A stretch of DNA of 64,000 nucleotides from Bhargavaea cecembensis (GTDB taxonomy: Bacteria; Bacillota; Bacilli; Bacillales_A; Planococcaceae), in the NCBI RefSeq assembly GCF_000826125.2, contig NZ_LN651373.1, forward strand, positions 274,981-338,980. Reading direction: 5' to 3'. The translations under genes and the position numbers were made by a program. Positions 7,219 through 15,899 of the stretch are shown here, piece after piece. Each line of letters begins with the position of its first letter. Positions within the stretch are counted from its first letter, which is position 1. The notes beneath the pieces are model-generated. The model searched no databases. It was not told where the DNA came from and was given only the letters and a program-made list of their open reading frames with translations.

Positions 7219-8544
7219 ATGTCTTATTTCTCTGATCTTCCGAAGGTGGTTTATGAGGGGCCAACTTCTGATAACCCGTTTGCGTTCAAGTTTTACAATC
7301 CCGACGAGGTGGTCGGCGGGAAGACGATGAAGGAGCATTTGCGGTTCGGCGTGGCGTATTGGCATACGTTCACCGAGGATTTGTCGGATCCTTTCGGTGC
7401 CGGCACGGCGATCCGGCCGTGGAATCATCTGTCCGGCCTTGACCTGGCGAAGGCCCGTGTGGAAGGCGCATTTGAGTTCTTCGAGAAGCTCGGGGTTCCG
7501 TTCTTCTGCTTCCATGACGTGGACATTGCGCCGGAGGGGGAGACGCTCCGGGAGTCGAACGAGAATCTCGATGTGATTGTCGGCATGATCAAGGATTACA
7601 TGAAACACAGCGACACGAAGCTGCTTTGGAACACGGTGAATAACTTCAGCCACCCGCGGTTTGTTCACGGGGCGGCTTCGTCGAACAGTGCGGACGTATT
7701 CGCCTATGCGGCGGCGAAAGTGAAAAAAGGACTTGAAGTCGGCAAGGAGCTGGGCGCGGAGAACTATGTGTTCTGGGGCGGACGTGAAGGATATGAAACG
7801 CTGCTCAACACAAACATGAAGCTTGAACTCGACAATCTCGGCCGGTTCTTCCACATGGCGGTCGACTACGCGAAGGAAATCGGCTTTGACGCCCAGTTCC
7901 TGATCGAACCGAAGCCGAAGGAGCCGACTTCCCACCAGTACGACTTCGACGTGGCGAGCGGCTATGCATTCCTTCAGCATTATGGACTCCAGGACCGGTT
8001 CAAATTCAATATCGAAGCCAACCATGCGACGCTGGCGGGCCATACGTTCGAGCATGAACTGCGCTACGCCCGGATCCACGGGATGCTCGGATCGGTCGAT
8101 GCGAACCAGGGCCACCCGCTGCTCGGATGGGACACCGATGAGTTCCCGTCCGATCTGTATGCGACGACACTCGCCATGTACGAAATCCTCCAGAACGGCG
8201 GGCTCGGCCGAGGCGGTCTCAACTTCGACGCCAAGGTCCGCAGGGGTTCTTTCCAAAAAGACGACCTTCTGATCGCGCATATCCTCGGGATGGACAGCTT
8301 CGCGGCCGGGCTGAAAGTCGCCCAGAAGCTGATCGACGACCGGGTGCTTGAGCGGGTCGTGGAAGACCGGTATGCGAGCTTCTCCGAAGGGATCGGCAAG
8401 GACATCGTCGAAGGACGCGCGGATTTCCGGACACTTGAAGAACACGCGCTCGGCCTGAAGGAGATCGGCAACGGGTCGGGACGGCTCGAGCAGATCAAGT
8501 CGACGATCAACCAGTACCTCCTGCGCACGTTCGCAGAGGAATGA
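7219..8544 (+). CDS. xylA: Xylose isomerase
   Basis: Converts D-xylose to D-xylulose in the cytoplasm using two divalent metal ions. The length of 441 residues is typical of the class II enzyme. Visible landmarks are the catalytic His99 in [13 protein letters not shown], the signature [15 protein letters not shown], the metal-ligand block [18 protein letters not shown] and [24 protein letters not shown] sits 7 bp before the ATG. It is the first gene behind the xyl promoter and operator, and xylB follows 10 bp later, so the two are co-transcribed. Confidence 0.97.
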   Translation: MSYFSDLPKVVYEGPTSDNPFAFKFYNPDEVVGGKTMKEHLRFGVAYWHTFTEDLSDPFGAGTAIRPWNHLSGLDLAKARVEGAFEFFEKLGVPFFCFHDVDIAPEGETLRESNENLDVIVGMIKDYMKHSDTKLLWNTVNNFSHPRFVHGAASSNSADVFAYAAAKVKKGLEVGKELGAENYVFWGGREGYETLLNTNMKLELDNLGRFFHMAVDYAKEIGFDAQFLIEPKPKEPTSHQYDFDVASGYAFLQHYGLQDRFKFNIEANHATLAGHTFEHELRYARIHGMLGSVDANQGHPLLGWDTDEFPSDLYATTLAMYEILQNGGLGRGGLNFDAKVRRGSFQKDDLLIAHILGMDSFAAGLKVAQKLIDDRVLERVVEDRYASFSEGIGKDIVEGRADFRTLEEHALGLKEIGNGSGRLEQIKSTINQYLLRTFAEE

Positions 8545-8554
8545 GGGAAAGACG

Positions 8555-10054
8555 ATGGGTTATGTGATCGGGATTGACCTCGGAACGAGCGCGGTGAAGG
8601 CGCTGCTCGTCGACCGGACCGGCGAAGTCGTCAGCGAGGCGACGCGCGCCTATCCGCTCATCCAGGAAAAGTCGGGCTACAGTGAACAGGATCCGGAAGA
8701 CTGGGTGCGGGCGACGATCGTTGCGCTTGCCGAGCTGACGGAGAACTTTGGAGGCAGCCGCGAGGAGATCGAGGGGCTCAGCTTTTCCGGGCAGATGCAC
8801 GGGCTGGTGCTGCTGGACGGGGACAAGCGGGTGCTCCGCAATGCAATCCTTTGGAACGACACCCGCACGACTGCACAGTGCACGGAGATCGAGGAGCGGG
8901 TCGGCCGGGAGCGGCTGCTGGACATCATGAAGAATATCGCCATGGAAGGGTTCACCTTACCGAAGCTGCTTTGGGTGAAAGATCATGAACCGGCTGTTTT
9001 CGAGCAGGCGAAGCTGTTCCTCCTGCCGAAGGACTACGTCCGCTACCGGCTCACCGGCAGCGCCGAGATGGACCTGTCCGACGCGGCGGGGACGCTGCTG
9101 CTGGATGTCCGGAAAAACGAATGGAGCGGGGAGATGTGCCGGCTGCTCGGCCTGAACGAATCACTTTGCCCGCCGCTCGTGGAGTCGCAAGATGAAACGG
9201 GCCGGCTTCTGCCGGAAATGGCGGCGATCTTCGGACTCTCGCCGAACACCCGCGTGTTTGCGGGAGGCGCGGACAATGCGTGCGGCGCGATCGGGGCCGG
9301 CATCCTCGAGGCAGGGAAGACACTCTGCAGCATCGGCACGTCGGGCGTCATTCTCTCCTATGAGGAAGATGCCCGCCAGGACTTCGGGGGCAAGGTCCAT
9401 TACTTCAACCACGGCGCGCCCGGGAGCTACTACACGATGGGCGTGACCTTGTCGGCCGGGCACAGCCTGTCCTGGCTGCGCGACACGTTCGCTGAAGGCG
9501 TTTATTTTGAAGAATTGCTGCGGGACGTCGGGTCGGTGCCGGCCGGTTCGGACGGGTTGCTGTACACGCCTTACTTGTCCGGAGAACGGACGCCGCATGT
9601 GGATGCGTCGATTCGGGGGAGCTTCATCGGGATTGATGCTTCCCACAGGTTGCGGCATTTCACGCGGGCGGTGCTCGAAGGCATCACATTTTCGCTGAAT
9701 GAATCGATCCGACTGTTCCGAGATAACGGCAAGACGGTCGACACCGTCGTCTCCGTCGGGGGCGGTGCGAGAAATGCGGCATGGCTCCAGATGCAGGCAG
9801 ACGTGTTTGGAGCGACCGTCGTGAAGCTGAAAAGCGAGCAGGGGCCCGGCATGGGTGCCGCGATGCTTGCCGCGGTCGGCTGTGGCTGGTTTGATTCGCT
9901 GAAGCAATGCGCGGACGTGTTCCTGAAGCCGGATGCGGTTTACCGGCCGGATCCGCAGACGGTCGGGATTTATGAAGAGGTGTTCGACATCTACCGGGAT
10001 CTGTACCCGGCGACGGCGCCGATCAGCCGGCGTCTCGCCAAGTTCCGGAAGTGA
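8555..10054 (+). CDS. xylB: Xylulokinase
   Basis: Phosphorylates D-xylulose to xylulose 5-phosphate for the pentose phosphate pathway. A FGGY-family kinase of 499 residues. The phosphate-1 motif is IGIDLGTSAVKALLVD near the N-terminus, followed by GLSFSGQMHGLVLLD. The C-terminal adenosine-binding region has VVSVGGGARNAAWLQMQADVFG. It follows xylA by 10 bp with GAGGGAAAG as ribosome binding site. Confidence 0.97.
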   Translation: MGYVIGIDLGTSAVKALLVDRTGEVVSEATRAYPLIQEKSGYSEQDPEDWVRATIVALAELTENFGGSREEIEGLSFSGQMHGLVLLDGDKRVLRNAILWNDTRTTAQCTEIEERVGRERLLDIMKNIAMEGFTLPKLLWVKDHEPAVFEQAKLFLLPKDYVRYRLTGSAEMDLSDAAGTLLLDVRKNEWSGEMCRLLGLNESLCPPLVESQDETGRLLPEMAAIFGLSPNTRVFAGGADNACGAIGAGILEAGKTLCSIGTSGVILSYEEDARQDFGGKVHYFNHGAPGSYYTMGVTLSAGHSLSWLRDTFAEGVYFEELLRDVGSVPAGSDGLLYTPYLSGERTPHVDASIRGSFIGIDASHRLRHFTRAVLEGITFSLNESIRLFRDNGKTVDTVVSVGGGARNAAWLQMQADVFGATVVKLKSEQGPGMGAAMLAAVGCGWFDSLKQCADVFLKPDAVYRPDPQTVGIYEEVFDIYRDLYPATAPISRRLAKFRK

Positions 10055-10111
10055 AGAGGATTTGCATTCCCGCGGGAGACGGGTCTTCTGCGGGATGGCT
10101 TGCCGGCGAGA

Positions 10112-10125
10112 AGAAAGCGCTTTAA
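10112..10125 (+). promoter_or_regulatory. cre-like box before the xylose transporter
   Basis: The palindromic core AAAGCGCTTT matches the CcpA cre consensus with two outer mismatches. It lies between xylB and the transporter gene, so it could act as a roadblock for transcription into the transporter during growth on glucose. Confidence 0.5.
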
Positions 10126-10162
10126 CGGTTTGGGACGCAACAAACGAAGGGAGGAGAGGGGG

Positions 10163-10207
10163 ATGGTCTTTGCCGGGTGCAGGGGCGCCATTCTCCGGTT
10201 AGGATGA
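10163..10207 (+). CDS. 14-residue leader ORF coupled to the sugar transporter
   Basis: The frame ATG 10163 to TGA 10207 encodes MVFAGCRGAILRLG. It has an excellent ribosome binding site (AAGGGAGGAGAGGGG just upstream). Its stop codon overlaps the transporter ATG as ATGA (10204-10207). The transporter itself has no good ribosome binding site at the proper distance, so translation is probably coupled to this leader. This is an inference from layout. Confidence 0.5.
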   Translation: MVFAGCRGAILRLG

Positions 10208-11643
10208 AAAGCCAAAACAGCAACCGATACATTGTGTTCATTACGCTGATCGCCACGCTTGGCGGCCTGCTGTTCGGATATGATACCGCGGTAATTTCCG
10301 GTGCGGAGCAGTCGCTGCAGAAGTATCTGATCGACAGTCTCGGCCTCAGTTCATTCGTCCACGGGTTCACGGTTTCCAGTGCGCTCATCGGGTGCATCAT
10401 CGGGGGAGCGGTGTCCGGGCTGTTCTCGAACAACCTCGGCCGCCGGAACTCGCTCATCGTCGCGGCGCTGCTGTTCACGGTGTCGGCACTCGGCTCGGCT
10501 TATCCGGAGCTCCTGTTCTTCACGAAAGATGAGCCGACGATCGGGCTGCTCGTCATGTTCAACATCTACCGGATCCTCGGCGGGATCGGCGTCGGCCTCG
10601 CATCCGCGATTTCCCCGACGTACATCGGTGAAATCGCCCCGGCCGCCATCCGGGGGAAACTCGTGTCGTGGTATCAGTTCGCTGTCATCTTCGGCATGCT
10701 CGTCGTCTACTTCGTCAACTGGGGCATTGCGAGCGGGCAGACCCGCGAATGGATCAACGACGTCGGCTGGCGGTTTATGTTCGCCTCCGAGACGATCCCG
10801 GCGCTGCTGTTCTTCTTCCTGCTGTTCTGCGTGCCGGAAACCCCGAGATTCCTCGCATCCCGGAACCGGAATGACGAGGCGTTCAATGTGCTGCAAAAGC
10901 TGAACGGCACGAAAGAAAAGGCCGAAAGCATCCTGCTGGAAATCAAGGCGTCGCTGAACGCGCCGAACCGGTCCGGCAAGCTGTTCTCATACGGCCGGAC
11001 AGTCATCATTGTCGGCATCATGCTGTCGATCTTCCAGCAATTTGTCGGGATCAACGTCGCGCTCTACTATGCGCCGCGGATTTTTGAAAGCATGGGCGCT
11101 GGGCAAAGCGCCTCGATGGTCCAGACCGTTGTCATGGGACTCGTCAACGTCGTCTTTACGGTGATCGCGATCATGACGGTTGAGAAATGGGGGAGAAAGC
11201 CGCTCCTCATCATCGGCTCGATCGGCATGGCGGTCGGCATGTTCGGCGTCGTGGGACTCGCTTCATTCCACGTGATCGGCCCATCGACGCTCGTCTTCAT
11301 CATCATTTACACTGCGTCGTTCATGATGTCCTGGGGACCGATCTGCTGGGTCATGCTCGCAGAGATCTTCCCGAACAAAATCCGCGGACAGGCGATGGCG
11401 ATCGCCGTCGCCGCGCAGTGGGCTGCCAACTTCTTCATTTCGTCCACCTACCCGGCCATGATGGACTTCAGCGGCGCCCTCACGTACGGATTCTACGGGC
11501 TGATGAGCGTACTGTCCGCCTTGTTCGTCCTGAAGTGGGTGCCTGAAACGAAAGGCAAGACGCTCGAGGAACTCGAAGGTCTCTGGGGAGAAGAGGAAGA
11601 GGAAGTGGCTTCCGGCGGCATGAGTGAAGCACGCCATAGCTGA
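10204..11643 (+). CDS. xylE: Sugar:proton symporter of the MFS sugar-porter family (xylose uptake)
   Basis: A twelve-helix membrane carrier (479 residues) that probably imports D-xylose with protons. The sugar-porter signatures are present: GGLLFGYDTAVISGA in helix 1, NNLGRRNS between helices 2 and 3, RILGGIGVGLASAISPTYIGEIAP, and PETPRF before the central loop. In the second half are EKWGRKPL and VPETKGKTLEELE. The start is placed at ATG 10204, coupled by ATGA to the leader ORF. An in-frame GTG at 10177 is less likely. Substrate assignment rests on position between xylB and xylR. Confidence 0.88.
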   Translation: MKSQNSNRYIVFITLIATLGGLLFGYDTAVISGAEQSLQKYLIDSLGLSSFVHGFTVSSALIGCIIGGAVSGLFSNNLGRRNSLIVAALLFTVSALGSAYPELLFFTKDEPTIGLLVMFNIYRILGGIGVGLASAISPTYIGEIAPAAIRGKLVSWYQFAVIFGMLVVYFVNWGIASGQTREWINDVGWRFMFASETIPALLFFFLLFCVPETPRFLASRNRNDEAFNVLQKLNGTKEKAESILLEIKASLNAPNRSGKLFSYGRTVIIVGIMLSIFQQFVGINVALYYAPRIFESMGAGQSASMVQTVVMGLVNVVFTVIAIMTVEKWGRKPLLIIGSIGMAVGMFGVVGLASFHVIGPSTLVFIIIYTASFMMSWGPICWVMLAEIFPNKIRGQAMAIAVAAQWAANFFISSTYPAMMDFSGALTYGFYGLMSVLSALFVLKWVPETKGKTLEELEGLWGEEEEEVASGGMSEARHS

Positions 11644-11650
11644 AGGAAAG

Positions 11651-11685
11651 AGCCGGAGAGCGGGTAGTGCGTTCTCCGGCTTTTT
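11651..11685 (+). terminator. Rho-independent terminator after the xylose transporter
   Basis: Perfect 9-bp stem (11651-11659 with 11673-11681) followed by a run of five T. It separates the catabolic genes from xylR. Confidence 0.85.
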
Positions 11686-11744
11686 CTGTCGGCGGGGGAA
11701 ACGTGGTATTCTGGTTGATAACAGGCAGGAGCAGGGGAGGACAT

Positions 11745-12986
11745 ATGAGGCAGATTCAGACAGGCAACCAAGCAATGGTGAAAACCATCAACAAGTCCAT
11801 CGTCCTGGACTTGATCATCCAAAACGGCCCGATCTCCCGGGCGGACATTTCCAAAGAAACCGGACTCAACCGCGCCACCGTCTCGACGATGGTCGCCGAA
11901 CTGATCGAGGACTCGTTCGTGTTTGAAATCGGAGAAGGGAAATCAAGCGGCGGCCGCAAGCCGGTCATGCTTTATTTCAACGAACGGGCCGGATTTGCGG
12001 TCGGGATTGACCTCGGCGTGAACTATCTGCTCGGCGTGTTGACGGATCTGAACGGAGCGGTCGTCGAAGAAATCTCGGTGCCGCTCTCGGACCGGGAAGA
12101 AGAACGGGTGATGGAGGAACTGGAAGTGATGGTGCGCAAGCTGATCGGGCGTGCTCCGGAAAGCCCGTACGGCGTCGTCGGCATCGGCGTCGGCGTCCCG
12201 GGAATCGTCGACCGCGAAGGCAAAATCCTGTTCGCCCCGAACCTTGGCTGGCGCGACGTCGAACTGAAACCCCGGCTCGAGCGGACATTCGGCGTCCCCG
12301 TCCAGATCATCAACGAAGCCAACGCCGGCGCAAACGGCGAATGCCTATACGGCGCCGGAAAACTCGCCGCCGACCAAGTCTACATCTCCATCGGCATCGG
12401 CATCGGCGCCGGCATTATCATCGACGGCCAACTCTACTCCGGCAAAACCGGCATCGCCGGAGAAGTCGGCCACATGACCATCCAAGCGACAGGCGAACGG
12501 TGCCGGTGCGGCAACTATGGATGCTGGGAGCTGTATGCGTCGGAGAAGGCGTTGCTGGGGGAAGTGGGGGAGGGAGAGAGCGGGGTGAGTGGAGTGAGTG
12601 ACAGTGCGGGGGACGGAGCGGGCGGTGTTCCGGGTGAGCGTGTTGCGGCAGAGGAAGGCGACCGGCTGGAAGCCATCCTGGCACGTGCCAAAGCCGGCGA
12701 CCCGCACATCCTCAAGGCGCTCGAAAAGGTTGGCGCCTCCATCGGCATCGGCCTCATCTCCATCATCCACGCCTTCAACCCCGACACCCTCATCATCGGC
12801 AACCGTCTCGCCCGGTTCGGCGAATGGCTGAGAGAGCCTATTGATCGGGTGCTGGAAGAACGACTCGCCACCCATCAAGGCGAAACACCAGAGATTCAAT
12901 TCTCCTTGTTGGGACGGGATTCATGCGCCGTCGGAGCGGCGGCGTTTCGGATTACCGGGTTTTTGGAGAAGTTGGGGGCGGAATAG
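11745..12986 (+). CDS. xylR: Xylose operon repressor, ROK family
   Basis: An N-terminal winged helix-turn-helix (IVLDLIIQNGPISRADISKETGLNRATVSTMV, split as read) is fused to a ROK sugar-binding domain. It represses xyl transcription and is released by xylose. ROK landmarks are AVGIDLGVNYLLGVLTDLNG, GIGVGVPGIVD, NEANAGANGE and the zinc-site block CRCGNYGCWE. ATG 11745 is chosen for the AGGGGAGG at 11733; the frame is open upstream. At 413 residues it is longer than usual, because a Gly/Ser/Glu-rich insertion (GEGESGVSGVSDSAGDGAGG, about residues 274-310) sits after the zinc block. The encoding DNA is G-rich and repetitive, unlike the rest of the gene. Confidence 0.93.
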   Translation: MRQIQTGNQAMVKTINKSIVLDLIIQNGPISRADISKETGLNRATVSTMVAELIEDSFVFEIGEGKSSGGRKPVMLYFNERAGFAVGIDLGVNYLLGVLTDLNGAVVEEISVPLSDREEERVMEELEVMVRKLIGRAPESPYGVVGIGVGVPGIVDREGKILFAPNLGWRDVELKPRLERTFGVPVQIINEANAGANGECLYGAGKLAADQVYISIGIGIGAGIIIDGQLYSGKTGIAGEVGHMTIQATGERCRCGNYGCWELYASEKALLGEVGEGESGVSGVSDSAGDGAGGVPGERVAAEEGDRLEAILARAKAGDPHILKALEKVGASIGIGLISIIHAFNPDTLIIGNRLARFGEWLREPIDRVLEERLATHQGETPEIQFSLLGRDSCAVGAAAFRITGFLEKLGAE

Positions 12987-13438
12987 CAAGGTAAAAGATA
13001 TTGACACGCTCGGCAAGGGTAATTAAGAGACATAATGAGCGGCTCAAAGCATCAGCCAACTGGCGGTGCTTTGAGGCGTATAAAAGATAGTCTTATTCAT
13101 CCGACGAGTAACTGCCATGGGAATTAAAAATAGGCATGACTTGAATATAGAACGAGTAATACAACTTATGTTTTGATGGTTTACCGTCTAGGTCCTTTTA
13201 TATGGGACTGAAGCTAAAGGAACATAGAATAGAAAACATGGCCAATGGTTTCTCTAACTAAGTTCTTCTAAGCGAAACCACCACCATAATTAAGCTGAAA
13301 GTGCAAATAAAAAAGTTGAAAAGCCCTAAAAATTCATTGCTATCAACTACAAATTATTTTACTATTAGATATATTTTTGGTATTATAAATCAAACTGGTG
13401 TTCTTAGATTTATGATATATAGATAGGGTGGGATTCCT
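12987..13438. other. AT-rich intergenic stretch with one hairpin
   Basis: The 452 bp change abruptly from GC-rich to AT-rich composition. A 9-bp perfect hairpin (CTCAAAGCA at 13043-13051 with 13067-13075) could end xylR transcription, although there is no T run. A TATTATAAAT stretch at about 13380-13389 may be the -10 region of the next gene. No gene is seen. Confidence 0.4.
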
Positions 13439-14278
13439 ATGAAGATTACTGAGGCAAGGTATCACGAGAATGGGAAGGTTCATATGATTGCCCTTAATCA
13501 GATGACAGTGCGTAGATATGAAAATCATTACAAAGGAAAACTGTATTGTCCTACACCCGCTTGTTCTGCCCGTGTTACATTCTGTGCTGGCCGCACTCCG
13601 TACTATAAAACATGGAATCTGGATAATCATTCAAACAACTGTCTACATAAGTTCGAGAGAATACCAAAGCAATTTGGAACCCATTCCGGCGAAGTTTTCA
13701 TCGTTAATCTCAGCAGGAAGCGTCGTAGCGATGCACTGAATGAGGCATATAGATTATCGCTGATGACAGATGAAGAAATAGATGAAGCAAGAGCCAGAAG
13801 AAAGGCTTCAAGGAAAAACAAACAACAAGAAACAACGAGTGATAAGAAGATAATAAAACCATCTATACAAACTTCATTGTTTGATGGTGAAGAAGAAGAG
13901 AAGTTAAAGGTTCGCGGTAAAAACATCATGAAACGAGACGTTGATCGTATTACGCAGAATGACATAGGTGAAATCCGCTTAGTAACTGGATTTGTAGAGA
14001 AAATCGACCTGCTTGATAACGTTGCTACTTTTATGGTAATGAAGAATGGGGCTACAATTAAAGTATTATTTGAAGAAGCATTCGTTGCCGATCCGGAAAA
14101 TAAGGCTTATCTTAATAACTTCCATGTGCCTAAGAGATATATCGAGAAAAATGGAAGAGCTATTTTTAATGGTATCGGTGAAATCAGGACGAGGGAAGAT
14201 CAGCTTATACTAACGTTATATCATGGAAACGACTTCTATTTTGATGGTCATAACATGCTAAGATTGGGTTTTGCGTAA
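13439..14278 (+). CDS. Hypothetical protein with a zinc-finger-like N-terminus
   Basis: The 279-residue product of an AT-rich, probably acquired gene. C37 and C42 (YCPTPACSARV) with H64 and C68 (DNHSNNC) form a plausible zinc site. Next comes a charged linker rich in Arg/Lys/Glu (about residues 110-160). The C-terminal domain (about 165-279), containing GFVEKIDLLDNVATFMVMKNG and FHVPKRYIEKNGRAIFNGIG, has the look of a small beta-rich domain. I do not recognise the family and infer at most nucleic-acid or metal binding. AGGGTGGG precedes the ATG. It is monocistronic and followed by a good terminator. Confidence 0.7.
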   Translation: MKITEARYHENGKVHMIALNQMTVRRYENHYKGKLYCPTPACSARVTFCAGRTPYYKTWNLDNHSNNCLHKFERIPKQFGTHSGEVFIVNLSRKRRSDALNEAYRLSLMTDEEIDEARARRKASRKNKQQETTSDKKIIKPSIQTSLFDGEEEEKLKVRGKNIMKRDVDRITQNDIGEIRLVTGFVEKIDLLDNVATFMVMKNGATIKVLFEEAFVADPENKAYLNNFHVPKRYIEKNGRAIFNGIGEIRTREDQLILTLYHGNDFYFDGHNMLRLGFA

Positions 14279-14284
14279 ACTTTA

Positions 14285-14316
14285 ACCGCTACCGGATTAA
14301 ACGGTAGCGGTCTATT
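14285..14316 (+). terminator. Rho-independent terminator
   Basis: Perfect 9-bp stem ACCGCTACC / GGTAGCGGT (14285-14293 with 14303-14311), then CTATTTATA. It lies between convergent genes and may serve both. Confidence 0.8.
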
Positions 14317-14918
14317 TATAATTCGCTTCTTTTTAGCCCCTCCAACACCACCCCAAACAGCACTCGCTGCTCATCCTTCAACGAAATCCTCCCCCGGTTC
14401 AAGCTCCAGTTATACAGAACCCCCCGCATGGCATGAATCAGCACGGTGACAATCTCATGTGCCGTATAGCCCGGTTTGAATTCCCCGTTGTCGACGCCTT
14501 CCTGGCACAGTTCCAACAGAATCCCGTACAGCGGCCGGTCCGGATTCAAGAAGTAAGAGGATCTTTCCGTGCTCAGTTCCTGTTCGTAAATCGTCCGAGT
14601 TACGTCCCAGCCGATGTCATTTTGAATATAGGTCATTTGAAGATCGAGGAACAGGGCGAGCCGGTCCAGGACCGGTTGTTTGGCGTCGAGCCGGGGGACG
14701 ATGTGGTCGACGTAGAATTGGTCGATTTCCTTGAATTGCTCGGCGAAGACTTCGTGTTTGCTCGTGAAGTGGTTGTAGAAGGCGCCTTTGGATGTGTTGG
14801 TTTTGGCGATGATTTCGTCGACGGTGACGTTGTTGAAGCCGCGTTCGTGGAACATTGCAATGGCGGTCTCGGTGATTTTGCGTTTTGTTTCCTGGCCTCT
14901 TTTTTGACGGGCATCCAT
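14316..14918 (-). CDS. TetR-family regulator of the 3-hydroxybutyrate operon
   Basis: A 200-residue protein with a typical TetR N-terminal DNA-binding domain (TAIAMFHERGFNNVTVDEII, then TSKGAFYNHFTSKHEVF) and an all-helical ligand/dimer domain. It is transcribed divergently from the dehydrogenase-carrier-ligase operon at 15098. Two matching AGAC...GTCT dyads lie in the shared 179-bp control region, so it most likely represses that operon and itself. The ligand could be a 3-hydroxy acid or acyl-CoA. That is inference. Confidence 0.9.
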   Translation of the reverse strand: MDARQKRGQETKRKITETAIAMFHERGFNNVTVDEIIAKTNTSKGAFYNHFTSKHEVFAEQFKEIDQFYVDHIVPRLDAKQPVLDRLALFLDLQMTYIQNDIGWDVTRTIYEQELSTERSSYFLNPDRPLYGILLELCQEGVDNGEFKPGYTAHEIVTVLIHAMRGVLYNWSLNRGRISLKDEQRVLFGVVLEGLKRSEL

Positions 14919-14953
14919 ATAATCAAACCTTTCGGAATATTTCTATTTAGTCA

Positions 14954-15004
14954 TTGACAAGCAGACTATGGTCTGTCATTTTAATAGTTACAGACTGTAG
15001 TCTC
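14954..15004. promoter_or_regulatory. Twin TetR operator dyads in the divergent promoter
   Basis: Two inverted repeats of one type: CAGAC-TATG-GTCTG (14962-14975) and AGACT-GT-AGTCT (14992-15003), with AGAC boxes 29 bp apart. A TTGACA (14954-14959) reads toward the operon and overlaps the first dyad. This is the expected arrangement for the adjacent TetR protein. Confidence 0.65.
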
Positions 15005-15042
15005 TTTATTATTTCGGACATTCGGCAAGTTGTAAAGGAGGT

Positions 15043-15056
15043 TGAAAGCGCTATCA
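15043..15056 (+). promoter_or_regulatory. cre box of the 3-hydroxybutyrate operon
   Basis: TGAAAGCGCTATCA matches the CcpA consensus TGWAANCGNTNWCA at every defined position. It lies 41 bp before the dehydrogenase start, downstream of the likely promoter, as expected for catabolite repression. Confidence 0.75.
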
Positions 15057-15097
15057 TTCATGTTTGTTATGCAGCTGAGTGAATTGGGGGGAGCTGA

Positions 15098-15853
15098 ATG
15101 AAAGAAAGAGTGGTCGTGGTGACGGGCGGTGCGCAGGGGATCGGTTATGCGATCGCCAAGAGGTTTGCGGAGGCGGGGGACTTCGTGGCCATTGCCGATC
15201 TGAATGAAGAAAAGGCAATGCAGGCAGCACGGCAGCTCGGCGATTCTGCTCGTGGGTTTCGGTTAGACATTACGGATAGCTCGGCTATTTCGGCGTTCGT
15301 GAAAGAGTTGATTGAAGAGAAAGGCCAGATTGATGTATTGGTCAATAACGCAGGTCTGCAGCACCGGGACAAGATCGAGGATTTTCCGGAGGAGATGTGG
15401 CGGCAGCTCATCGATGTGCTGCTGACAGGACCTTTCCTGATGACAAAAGCTGTATTGCCCTTCATGAAGGAGCGAAGAAACGGGAGGATCATCAACATTT
15501 CTTCGGTCCACGGAGAAGTGGCCACCCCGGAGAAGTCGGCGTATGTGTCGGCAAAGCATGGGCTGCTCGGTTTCACGAAGACGGCTGCCATCGAGACAGC
15601 GACACACGGCATTACGGTAAATGCCGTACTTCCGGGTCCGGTGGCGACGGACTTGCTGATGCGGCAGATCCACGGACTGATGAATGAACACCGGCTGAGC
15701 GAAGAGGAAGCATTGGCAGCGGTTATGTACCCTCGGCAGCCGATGCAACGGTTTATTCAGCCTGAAGAGATTGCGAACACCGTGTTCTTTCTGGCGTCCG
15801 AAGGGGCGGGGGCCATCACGGGGGAAGAGATCAGCGTTTCCGGCGGGATGTAA
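15098..15853 (+). CDS. Short-chain dehydrogenase, probably 3-hydroxybutyrate dehydrogenase
   Basis: Expected to oxidise 3-hydroxybutyrate to acetoacetate with NAD. A 251-residue classical SDR: TGGAQGIGYAIA cofactor loop at residues 8-19, D36 in IADLNEEK (NAD preference), NNAG at about 85-88, Ser in INISSVHG, and YVSAKHG catalytic Tyr/Lys. The C-terminal motif AVLPGPVATDLL...QPMQRFIQPEEIA resembles 3-hydroxybutyrate dehydrogenases. The acetoacetyl-CoA synthetase two genes later supports the assignment. Confidence 0.85.
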   Translation: MKERVVVVTGGAQGIGYAIAKRFAEAGDFVAIADLNEEKAMQAARQLGDSARGFRLDITDSSAISAFVKELIEEKGQIDVLVNNAGLQHRDKIEDFPEEMWRQLIDVLLTGPFLMTKAVLPFMKERRNGRIINISSVHGEVATPEKSAYVSAKHGLLGFTKTAAIETATHGITVNAVLPGPVATDLLMRQIHGLMNEHRLSEEEALAAVMYPRQPMQRFIQPEEIANTVFFLASEGAGAITGEEISVSGGM

Positions 15854-15899
15854 TCGTGTGGGATGGGGTTCCACCATTCAATCATGAGGGGGAAAATAC

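Noticed and set aside
7201..8445. Long open frame antisense to xylA (414 codons)
   Set aside because: A shadow of the GC-rich xylA codons; no ribosome binding site or recognisable domain. The same applies to the antisense frames over xylB, the sugar porter, the amidohydrolase and the oxidoreductase.
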